In this document: piece by piece, positions 1-6,031 of the stretch
Position numbering within the stretch: position 1 is the stretch's first letter
Layout: the number at the start of each line of letters is the position of its first letter
NCBI GenBank assembly: GCA_900548775.1
Contig: URLM01000036.1
Span: forward strand, 1 to 18,366
Direction of reading: 5' to 3'
Length of the DNA stretch: 18,366 nucleotides
DNA from: an uncultured Olsenella sp.
GTDB taxonomy: Bacteria; Actinomycetota; Coriobacteriia; Coriobacteriales; Atopobiaceae
Program-made: the position numbers and the translations under genes
The notes under the pieces: generated by a model
Seen by the model: only the letters and a program-made list of their open reading frames with translations
The model's database searches: none
Told to the model about the DNA's origin: nothing

Positions 1-340
1 CGGACACGGTATCCGGTTCTCAGGGTGCCCCGCGGCGCCATCCCGTGTGGGGCGCTGCGCCGCGCGAGGAAGAAATATACGCCCCTTGCGGGTGTCTTGG
101 AAGTCTCGTTTGTTTCCTCCATGTTTCCTACATAAGTGATCTGTAATCGCAGGTTACGGGTCTGGGTAACATCCCTCCACGCGTTGGTTCTCGGTGCGTT
201 GGTCCTCAGCTGCCCAAATATTGGACCTTCCCTTGTCACTCTACGGACGCCATAGATTCCTCCTTCGGTGACATACCGGGCACGCCCTTCTTACGCCCTT
301 CTCGTTTATGCCGCGAGATTTCGCCGGTTAGGAGCATTCC
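1..340. other. Gene-poor left edge, function unknown
   Basis: No complete gene is convincing here. On the minus strand an ATG at 122-120, preceded by a weak GTAGGA box, opens a frame that stays open for 40 codons to the window edge, so this could be the 5' end of a leftward gene. I do not recognise its product. Short tandem duplications are visible: a 15-nt unit beginning GCGTTGGT at 181-195 and 196-210, and an 11-nt unit (ACGCCCTTCT core) at about 282-303. A minus-strand ATG near 262-250 has a strong AAGGAGG box but encodes only five residues before a stop. Confidence 0.3.
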
Positions 341-367
341 GGACGGTTAAGGGCGTCTAACCGTCTG

Positions 368-711
368 AAACCGCGAAGACTGACGCCGTAGCAGGGGTTC
401 CTTTCCCCATCCCTGCGGGAACACACTCTTCGGCGAGGAATTGACGCCGGGAGGCCGGTTCCCGACGGGATTCTGTACAAAGTGGACCCGCCGGAGAAGA
501 AAGGACGCCGCAGCGGAGGGTCTTGTCCGCACTTCCTGCGGGAACACGCCTTCCGGTGAAGAATTGACGCCGGAGGGGTTGTTATCGAAGCAATCGTGTA
601 CGAAAGGCCTGTTCCGGCGAGCTTTTCTCGCCGGAAGGTGCGTTATCGCAGCGTTCACGTACAAAGTCTCAGCTCCGGCGCCGAATTCTCGCCGATGCCG
701 AGGCTTTGTAC
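368..711. repeat. 61-nt-periodic hairpin array A (about six units)
   Basis: Six diverged units start near 368, 429, 490, 552, 613 and 674, so the spacing is 61, 61, 62, 61 and 61 nt. The best-kept part of each unit is a short palindrome with arms close to TCCGGCGA and CGCCGGA around an AATT-like centre. The linker carries a second kept block, GTACAAAG, seen at 475-482, 598-606 (one extra base) and 659-666. The last unit is followed by the reverse complement CTTTGTAC at 704-711, so 659-711 can fold into one long stem. Open frames crossing the array shift frame with each unit and are not genes. The period resembles CRISPR spacing, but the would-be spacers are themselves related, so it is not a CRISPR array. 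The same family recurs at 9843-10051. Confidence 0.7.
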
Positions 712-815
712 GCAGCAGTTGGATAACCATGCCCGCCTCACCAGACGCCATTCAGAGAATCTGGCCGTTCGGGAGCCGCGTGCCTTGCCAAGATGGCGCT
801 GCCCTTACTCAAAGA

Positions 816-846
816 CAGGGGGCAACGAAAAACCCGTTGCCCCCTG
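816..846 (-). terminator. Terminator after the RGG-tail gene
   Basis: A perfect 12-bp stem (816-827 with 835-846, CAGGGGGCAACG paired with its complement) and a 7-nt loop lie 40 nt past the stop codon of the minus-strand gene. On the minus strand the stem is followed by TCTTTGAG, a weak U-rich tail. A role as an intrinsic terminator is likely. Confidence 0.65.
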
Positions 847-885
847 CATCGTACATATAGAGTGTGCGGACTACCTGAGACGAGT

Positions 886-1737
886 CTAGTCCTCGTTCGA
901 ACGGTAGCTGCGATAGCCTCCACGGTCGTTGCCGCTGCGGTCCGAGTTGCCACGGTAGCCGCCACGGTCGTTGCCGCCACGGTAGCCGCCGCGGTCCGAG
1001 TTGCCACGGTAGCCGCCACGGTAGCCGCCGCGATCCGAGTTGCCACGGTAGCCGCCACGGTCGGAGCTGCCGCCGCGATAACCGCCGCGATCGTTGCCGC
1101 CACGGAAGCCGCCACGGTCGTTGCCGCCACGGTAGCCGCCGCGATCATTCCCACCGCGATAGCCGCCACGGTCGTTGCCGCTGCGATACCCGCCGCGATC
1201 GTTGCCGCCACGGAAGCCGCCACGACCACCACGGTCGCCGCCACGGTCGAAGGGCTTGCGGTCATCGCGATCGTCGCGCTTCTTGGCAAGGCGCTCCTGC
1301 TCGCGCTCCTTCCAGTCCTCGCCAATCTCGGTCGCAACGCCGGCCTCGATGCGGTCGAGGAACGCGCCGAGCGTATCCACCTCGTCGTCGGTGAAGCCGT
1401 CGAGGGCGACGTTCTGGAGGTCGCGCGGCTTGGGCTGCTCCTCCTGGCCCTTCTCGCCGAGGGTGACGGACTGGACATTATCATCCTCGTCCTTGGTGAC
1501 AACGACGAGGTCATCGTTAGCCATGTTTCCAAGCGTGGTGCCGAGCGAATCGGGGCTGATGCCGAGGACGGTCGACATCTCCTCGACGGAAATCTCGCTC
1601 TTGAGACGCAGAAGCGCGAGCACGCGCGCGACGTTGGCGTCGGTTGCCGCCTCCTGCTCCTTGCGGTTGTGGCGAGCAATGTTCAGCATGTGCTGGACCT
1701 CGCCGAGCTTCTCCATGATCTCTGCTCTTGTGGCCAT
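886..1737 (-). CDS. Winged-helix (MarR-like) protein with RGG-rich C-terminal tail
   Basis: A 283-residue protein in two parts. Residues 1-95 look like a helix-turn-helix/winged-helix fold: a helical start, then a segment on whether ISVEEMSTVLGISPDSL recognises DNA, then a short wing ending VVVTKDEDDNVQSVTL. Residues 96-160 are acidic and then strongly charged (EQERLAKKRDDRDDR). From about 161 to the end the sequence is almost only G, R, N, D, S and Y/F, in repeats of the type GGNDRGGYR, about a dozen copies. Such RGG/RGY tails are known from RNA-binding proteins and are expected to be disordered. I infer a nucleic-acid-binding protein, perhaps acting on both DNA and RNA; no exact family name is certain. 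The start at 1737 has an AGGAG box ten bases upstream. It stands alone, with its own terminator at 816-846. Confidence 0.8.
   Translation of the reverse strand: MATRAEIMEKLGEVQHMLNIARHNRKEQEAATDANVARVLALLRLKSEISVEEMSTVLGISPDSLGTTLGNMANDDLVVVTKDEDDNVQSVTLGEKGQEEQPKPRDLQNVALDGFTDDEVDTLGAFLDRIEAGVATEIGEDWKEREQERLAKKRDDRDDRKPFDRGGDRGGRGGFRGGNDRGGYRSGNDRGGYRGGNDRGGYRGGNDRGGFRGGNDRGGYRGGSSDRGGYRGNSDRGGYRGGYRGNSDRGGYRGGNDRGGYRGNSDRSGNDRGGYRSYRSNED
890..1255 (-). repeat. Repetitive DNA encoding the RGG tail
   Basis: The tail-coding DNA is a run of diverged 24- to 27-nt units encoding GGNDRGGYR and variants (GGSSDRGGYR, GNSDRGGYR, GGFRGG). It produces long false open frames on the opposite strand. 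The near-identity of neighbouring units suggests expansion and contraction by slippage or unequal exchange, so copy number may differ between strains. Confidence 0.75.
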
Positions 1738-1917
1738 GTACTGGTTTCTCCTGTCTTGCGTGATGTGAGGGCCGTAGCCCTTGAAGTCCGTGCCCGTAGG
1801 CTGGGAATTGCCACACCTTTTCCTTTAGAAGCAACTCATTATTGCGGCAACGCTGCCCGCATTACTCGGGATTCTTGTCCTACGCAAATTGACCACCTAG
1901 GAGAACCTGCCGAGAAG

Positions 1918-1951
1918 AACGGGGCCCGCCGCTCCCGCGATGGGCCCCGTT
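1918..1951 (-). terminator. Terminator after the dehydrogenase gene
   Basis: A perfect 10-bp stem, AACGGGGCCC at 1918-1927 with GGGCCCCGTT at 1942-1951, encloses a 14-nt loop about 55 nt beyond the stop of the minus-strand gene. On the minus strand it is followed by CTTCTCGG, only slightly U-rich. It lies just beyond the palindrome at 1975-2005, so transcripts of the dehydrogenase gene meet two hairpins in a row. Confidence 0.5.
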
Positions 1952-1974
1952 GCCGAGTCTGGTCTATGTTCTAG

Positions 1975-2005
1975 ATGAGACAAAGGGGCTGTCCCTTTGT
2001 CTCAT
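1975..2005. repeat. Long palindrome, copy 1 (overlaps a stop codon)
   Basis: ATGAGACAAAGGG at 1975-1987 is mirrored exactly at 1993-2005 around a 5-nt centre. The element shares its sequence with the longer copy at 3071-3103. Its right end overlaps the TAA stop (2007-2005) of the dehydrogenase gene on the minus strand. It looks like a dispersed REP-type intergenic palindrome and may also act as a transcription stop or mRNA-stabilising hairpin; that role is inference. Confidence 0.75.
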
Positions 2006-3045
2006 TAGAAGTCGAACTCGTCCAAGCGCATGGGCTCCGTCTGGAAGCGCAGCGGCTCCAGCTCGTCAACGGTGTGGTAGCCGGGCGCAGCCGCAAGCAC
2101 CGTGGGAATGCGGTTCACGATGGTCGCGCAGGTGTGCTCGACCGTGGCGGGCTTCTCGACATGGAAGGTCGTGTCTGGCTCGCCAGAGATCTTCCAGTCG
2201 CAGAGGTCGCCGTCGTCAGGTCCGTACACCTTGCCGATCTGCGAGGTGACGATGTCGATTCCCTGGTAGGTCTTGGTGGTCACGCGCGTGTTCATGCCCA
2301 GGACCTTGCCCGCAGGGATGGTTGCGCCCATGGTCTCGGAGCAGGTGTCCTTCTCGGCAACATAGGGGACGTTCTCCTGGATCACCTCGCTAATGGTAAG
2401 ACCCAGCTCCTGAGCCAGGCACTCGTTGGAGTTCCACACGTAGGACGGGACGATCTCTGCCGGGTGGGCAAGGGTCTTCTCGAACTCCTCGGTGGTGAGG
2501 CCAACGCCGTGCGCCTTGGCAAGCGCCAGGCCGTACTCCTCGACGTTGTAGGAGACGGAACCCTCGATCTTGGTGATCTGGTTGCAGGCACCGGCGAGAA
2601 GCCCCACGATGCGGACCCAGAACACGTCCTCCATGCCCGCACCAACGATGGTGGCGCCCGTCTCCTTGGCGATGGCGTCCAGTCGGTTGGTGGTCGCGGC
2701 CGAGGTGGTCCAGGGGAAGGTCGCCTCCTCGCAGGTGGTCACCACGGAGATGCCGCGGCTGACGCACTTCTCGACCATGGGCGCAATGTCGTCTACCAGC
2801 GAGAAGAGCGTGACGATGGCGATGTCGGGCGCGCACTCGTCAAGGACCTTGTCGGCGTTGTCCGAGATCTTGACGCCGAGCTTCACGGGCAGACCAGCGT
2901 AGTCGCCGGTATCCATGCCCACGCGCGCGGGGTTGGTGTCGATGGCACCGACCAGCTGCCCGCCGTGCTCGTGCAGGTAGCGGATGGTGTACTTGGCCAT
3001 CTTTCCGCATCCGTACTGGACAACCCTGATTGGCCTCTGACTCAT
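2005..3045 (-). CDS. NAD(P)-dependent dehydrogenase, 2,4-diaminopentanoate dehydrogenase / DapB-like
   Basis: A 346-residue cytoplasmic oxidoreductase. The N-terminus (IRVVQYGCGKMAKYTIRYL) is a Rossmann nucleotide-binding start with a GxGxM pattern as in dihydrodipicolinate reductases. About residues 28-50 (QLVGAIDTNPARVGMDTGDY) form the next strand-helix unit. Length and general pattern resemble 2,4-diaminopentanoate dehydrogenase (Ord) of ornithine fermentation, which oxidises 2,4-diaminopentanoate to 2-amino-4-oxopentanoate. No other ornithine-fermentation gene (racemase, aminomutase, thiolase) is nearby, so the substrate is uncertain. The start at 3045 is chosen because GGAAGGAG precedes it by six bases; the longer frame to 3102 would begin inside the palindrome at 3071-3103. 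The gene sits between two copies of that palindrome. Confidence 0.7.
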   Translation of the reverse strand: MSQRPIRVVQYGCGKMAKYTIRYLHEHGGQLVGAIDTNPARVGMDTGDYAGLPVKLGVKISDNADKVLDECAPDIAIVTLFSLVDDIAPMVEKCVSRGISVVTTCEEATFPWTTSAATTNRLDAIAKETGATIVGAGMEDVFWVRIVGLLAGACNQITKIEGSVSYNVEEYGLALAKAHGVGLTTEEFEKTLAHPAEIVPSYVWNSNECLAQELGLTISEVIQENVPYVAEKDTCSETMGATIPAGKVLGMNTRVTTKTYQGIDIVTSQIGKVYGPDDGDLCDWKISGEPDTTFHVEKPATVEHTCATIVNRIPTVLAAAPGYHTVDELEPLRFQTEPMRLDEFDF

Positions 3046-3070
3046 TGGGGACTCCTTCCCAGCAGCCTGT

Positions 3071-3103
3071 AATGAGACAAAGGGACAGTCCCTTTGTCTC
3101 ATT
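3071..3103. repeat. Long palindrome, copy 2 (supplies a stop codon)
   Basis: A perfect inverted repeat: 16 bases beginning AATGAGACAAAGGGAC (3071-3086), a single central A, and the exact complement at 3088-3103. It contains the TGA stop (3101-3099) of the nucleoside hydrolase gene and lies 26 nt upstream of the dehydrogenase start. It is the same element as at 1975-2005. With a one-base centre it would form either a long hairpin or a cruciform. Confidence 0.8.
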
Positions 3104-4154
3104 CCATAGTGCCCAGGGCACTTTGCGTCGCAGCAGAACGGACGCCAAACGGTTGGTTGTCGGCCGGCAGCGGCCAGGCTTCAAATGCCGAGAGGAGCAC
3201 CGCGTTGATTCCTCGCTCGACCGCAGACGCGTCCACGGTCACGCACGCCTGGGTGGTTGCGCCTGCGGAGTACTCGACACGCTCCCCCAGGCAGACAGTG
3301 CGTCCAGCCTCCGGGCCATCAACGAGGCAGGTGAGCGGCAGGCGCAGCGTCTGGAACCACTCGGGGTGCAGGGCGCAGACGACTGCGGAGGGGTCGTGCG
3401 CGTAGCAGCGGCCGAGCATGCCCGGGACCCCTGCGTGCTGGCCTATGTAGTAGTCGAACATGTCCGCGAGATAGGCCCCCGCCCTCGCGCCGGTGGCGCG
3501 CCATGCGGCTATGTTCTCGCTGGTCAGATGGATGCGCATGGTGACATCGAGCCCAACCATGGTCACGGGAACGCCGCTCTCGAAAACCTCCTTGCACGCA
3601 AGGGGGTCGGCGATGATGTTGGCCTCGGCCGCCTTGGTCACGTTCCCCGTGACGGCGAGCGCGCCTCCCATCATCACGATGCCGCCAATGCCCGCCATCG
3701 CCTGGGGGTCTTGCCTTATGGCAGCCGCGATGTTGGTGAGCGGGCCCGCGGGCACAATCGTGAGGTCTCGCCCGTAGCGCCTGGCTGCGTCAAGGATGAG
3801 CTCTACACCAGGGCCAACAGCATCTAGCTGGTCTTTGCTGGGCGTGGGAACGCCGTACTTCTCGCCAATGTTACCCACGCCGTCCGCACCGTGAATGCGC
3901 CTTGCGGCATCGCTTGGCGAGTACTGCCCCTCCCCCAGTGGGTGTGATATCCCGGCCTCTACCGGCACGTCCAGCGCGCCGAGGAGGTCGAGAAGGAAGC
4001 GGGCGTTCGCAACGCTCTGTCCCACGTGGACGTTCCCATACGTTGCAGAGATGCCCACGAGGTCGATATCCGGGCTGGCGACCGCATATGCAAGCGCCGC
4101 GGAGTCGTCTATGCCAACGTCGAGGTCGAGAAGAATCTTCTTCATGTCTCGCAT
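3099..4154 (-). CDS. Nucleoside hydrolase, inosine-uridine preferring (IunH/N-ribohydrolase) family
   Basis: A 351-residue enzyme expected to hydrolyse the N-glycosidic bond of ribonucleosides to free base and ribose, for salvage in the cytoplasm. The calcium-binding signature DxDxxxDD is present near the start (D10, D12, D16, D17 in LLDLDVGIDDS). GPLTNIAAAI, MMGGALAVTGN and EANIIADPLA are typical family blocks, and YAHDPSAVVCA carries the His-Asp pair expected late in the fold. The usual length is about 310-330, so this one is slightly long at its C-terminus, where the stop is provided by the palindrome at 3071-3103. The start at 4154 (MRDMKKIL) follows GAAAGG by seven bases; 4145 is an alternative, and 4283 has no such support. 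Base specificity cannot be read from the sequence. Confidence 0.88.
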   Translation of the reverse strand: MRDMKKILLDLDVGIDDSAALAYAVASPDIDLVGISATYGNVHVGQSVANARFLLDLLGALDVPVEAGISHPLGEGQYSPSDAARRIHGADGVGNIGEKYGVPTPSKDQLDAVGPGVELILDAARRYGRDLTIVPAGPLTNIAAAIRQDPQAMAGIGGIVMMGGALAVTGNVTKAAEANIIADPLACKEVFESGVPVTMVGLDVTMRIHLTSENIAAWRATGARAGAYLADMFDYYIGQHAGVPGMLGRCYAHDPSAVVCALHPEWFQTLRLPLTCLVDGPEAGRTVCLGERVEYSAGATTQACVTVDASAVERGINAVLLSAFEAWPLPADNQPFGVRSAATQSALGTME

Positions 4155-4244
4155 CGCCCGCCTTTCTCGGTGCATGGCTTGTCTCGCCAACCATAGTGCA
4201 TCCGACGGCAAGACGCGCGTGAAGACAATCGGGTGCGATAGAAC

Positions 4245-4317
4245 CGCAACACAATCGGGGCTCGAATGTGTTGCGACCTGCATTTGTCACACATTCGCGT
4301 CCGAATGCGTAGCGACC
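4245..4317. promoter_or_regulatory. Repeats in the divergent iunH-type/merR-type gap, possible operators
   Basis: CGCAACACA at 4245-4253 is mirrored at 4267-4275 (TGTGTTGCG). CATTCG at 4292-4297 is mirrored at 4302-4307. A 15-nt block starting GAATGTGTTGCGACC at 4264 recurs in altered form (GAATGCGTAGCGACC) at 4303-4317, 39 nt later. The stretch lies between divergent genes and may bind a regulator of the nucleoside hydrolase gene. No experimental family is recognised. Confidence 0.35.
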
Positions 4318-4345
4318 GAAGCCGAAAAACTAGCGGGGCATCCCC

Positions 4346-4376
4346 TTGACCCTCACGCTGCGTGAGGGTTTATCGT
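4346..4376 (+). promoter_or_regulatory. MerR-type promoter with operator dyad
   Basis: TTGACC (4346-4351) and TATCGT (4371-4376) are separated by 19 bp, the over-long spacing typical of MerR-controlled promoters. The spacer is filled by a perfect dyad, CCCTCACGC-T-GCGTGAGGG, at 4350-4368. In this family the regulator binds such a dyad and untwists the spacer so that RNA polymerase can use it. It lies 27 nt upstream of the start at 4404, so autoregulation of the gene is very likely. An upstream in-frame ATG at 4362 falls inside this dyad and cannot be the start. Confidence 0.88.
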
Positions 4377-4403
4377 CTGCTCGACATGCGAGAGGAGGCG
4401 GGC

Positions 4404-5210
4404 ATGCAAGACGCAAAACCGCAGGGCCACACATACACGATAGGCGAGATATCGGCCATGTCCGGCGCAACCGAGCGGGCGCTTCGCCACTATGAGGACC
4501 TGGGGCTTCTCTCGCCCGAGCGAGACGAGAACGGCTACCGGCGCTACCGCGACAAGGACGTGGAGCGCCTGCAGCAGGTACTTCTGTTGCGCGCGTGCGG
4601 AATGGAGCTCTCCGCGATACGCGGTCTGCTGGAGAGTCCCGGCTATAACGCGGCGAAAGCCCTCGAGAACCACCTCAAGATCCTGCGCGCACGCCAGCGC
4701 GAGCTCGAGGCGCTGGTGGAGACAGTAGAAAAGACCATTGCGACCATGAGGGGGCAGGAGACCATGACTAACGAGGAGCGCTTCCGCGGCCTTAAGGAGC
4801 AGGCCATTGCGGAAAACGAGAAGGCCTACGGCGAGGAGGCCCGCGAGCGCTACGGTGACGAGGCGGTGGACGCCGCCAACGAGCGGGTGCGCGCGATGAG
4901 CGAAGAGGATTGGAACGAAATGCGCGAGCTTGAGCAGGCAATCATCCGGCAACTCAAGGCCGCCATGGTAACGGGTAACCCAGCCGGCACCGAGGCGCGG
5001 GAGCTGGTTGGCCTGCACCGCTGCTGGATCTGCGGCCACTGGGGCGAGGGCCGTTACTCTGCCCAGGCCCATCTGGCACTTGGCGAGATGTACCTCGCGG
5101 ACGAGAGGTTCCGCGACTACTACGACTCGCGTGCAGGCGCGGGGGCGACGGAGTTCCTGGTTGCGGCGCTGCGCGCGCAGCTGGACGATGGCCAGCCTGG
5201 AGCAGAATAG
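4404..5210 (+). CDS. MerR-family regulator with TipAS ligand-binding domain
   Basis: A 268-residue transcription regulator. Residues about 10-78 are a MerR winged helix (TYTIGEISAMSGATERALRH, then YEDLGLLSPERDENGYRRY). About 80-115 form the dimerising coiled coil (ALENHLKILRARQRELEALV). The rest matches the TipAS antibiotic-recognition fold: LVGLHRCWICGHWGEGRYSA and AHLALGEMYLADERFRDYYD carry its usual H, W, Y and D positions. TipA-type proteins sense thiopeptides or other bulky drugs and activate their own promoter. The start at 4404 has AGAGGAGG five bases upstream (4391-4398). The promoter at 4346-4376 is exactly of MerR type. The next gene on the same strand is the frameshifted membrane protein 195 nt downstream; whether it is co-transcribed is unclear. 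The ligand is unknown. Confidence 0.9.
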   Translation: MQDAKPQGHTYTIGEISAMSGATERALRHYEDLGLLSPERDENGYRRYRDKDVERLQQVLLLRACGMELSAIRGLLESPGYNAAKALENHLKILRARQRELEALVETVEKTIATMRGQETMTNEERFRGLKEQAIAENEKAYGEEARERYGDEAVDAANERVRAMSEEDWNEMRELEQAIIRQLKAAMVTGNPAGTEARELVGLHRCWICGHWGEGRYSAQAHLALGEMYLADERFRDYYDSRAGAGATEFLVAALRAQLDDGQPGAE

Positions 5211-5405
5211 GGCAGCGCGCAAGGGCAAGGCAGCCAAGCCTAAAGCCAGGCGTTGCTCGCCCCAAAGGCATTTTGCAGGTATTTTCTCTTCTCTTGTAGA
5301 CGGCATTGCGCGGGGCGATGGGCTCTGTCAATTGTTAGCCCTGGCTTATATGTGACGGAACGCAGACCCCACGCGGTAGCCGCAGGCAAGCGGAGAGAGG
5401 CGCCC

Positions 5406-5788
5406 ATGGACGCACAGAAGCGCACGCTCACGCCCTGGTTGGACTGCTGTTTGTGGTGCTGCTGGTGGCACACGGCGTAGTGAGCCACAGAAAGATTGTC
5501 CAGACCACCAGGCACGTTACTTGCAAGGCCATGAGTAAAGAGGCGCGCATTGATTGCTGCCTTGGCCTGGCCATGGTGGTGCTTCTCGCCATTGTGCTTG
5601 TGAGCGGCGGAAGCCTGATGCACGCGCGCATGGCAGAGGGTCTGAACTTTGACGACACTGTGGGCACCCCGGCTTTTATCGCACACGTCTGCGGCGCTGT
5701 GCTCTTTTTGCTCTGTGCGCTGGCTCACGTGTGGATCAATCGGGAGCGTCTGGAGAAGCTTCTTAGCCGCACGGGCGAGAAGGGCTAG
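5406..5788 (+). pseudogene. Small membrane protein, DUF4405-like, with apparent frameshift
   Basis: Translation from ATG 5406 (GGAGAGAGG box six bases upstream) gives MDAQKRTLTPWLD and then runs to a stop at about 5480. From about 5444 a second frame continues with LLFVVLLVAHGVVSHRKIV and stays open to 5788. One missing C after GAC (GAC-CTG-CTG becoming GACTGCTG) would join them into a protein of about 127 residues with three hydrophobic helices and several His in or near them (VAHGVVSH, TRHVT, FIAHVC, LAHVWI), as in small haem-binding membrane proteins of the DUF4405/cytochrome b type. A GTG at 5453 could start the second frame alone but has no ribosome-binding site. It may be a recent mutation, an assembly error or true recoding. 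The name is tentative. Confidence 0.6.
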
Positions 5789-6031
5789 CGCCGGGGGCAA
5801 GGCGTCCGGATAAAATAGCCCTTCACGCCACCAGGGTCGCAGCCAGGGTCGAAGCCGAAGCCGAATTATTGAACGTTTTTCCAGGGATTCTGAAGCTCAA
5901 CTGGGGGAATGTCCTTCTCGCCAGGAATAACGCGCAATAATTGCCGAGAAGCGCGGGGCCAATCGAGACACGCGGACGCCAGTGGAGAACCGCGAGCATC
6001 CGAACTCCGGCGTCGGAACAGCACGCCGCCC
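5789..6031. other. Intergenic stretch between convergent genes
   Basis: No gene is seen. CTTCTCG at 5914-5920 is mirrored by CGAGAAG at 5945-5951. GTGCCC-GT-GGGCAC at 6036-6049 overlaps the end of the DUF1275 gene. Neither has the U-run of a clear terminator. Confidence 0.3.

Noticed and set aside
18..60. T-box riboswitch end (AGGGTGCCCCGCGG resembles the antiterminator motif)
   Set aside because: The TGG needed to pair with the tRNA CCA end is missing, there is no U-rich terminator, and no aminoacyl-tRNA or amino-acid gene follows.
368..711. CRISPR array (61-nt period)
   Set aside because: Repeats are too diverged, the would-be spacers share GTACAAAG and other blocks, and no cas gene is present.
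441..860. Open frame of 139 codons on the plus strand, and similar frames nearby
   Set aside because: They read across the repeat array and the terminator at 816-846, and have no ribosome-binding site or domain.
793..1974. Long plus-strand frame rich in Ala, Val and Thr
   Set aside because: It is the opposite-strand shadow of the RGG repeats.
1975..3072. Plus-strand frame of 365 codons opposite the dehydrogenase gene
   Set aside because: The minus-strand frame has the dehydrogenase motifs and a good ribosome-binding site; the plus-strand frame starts in the palindrome and has no recognisable domain.
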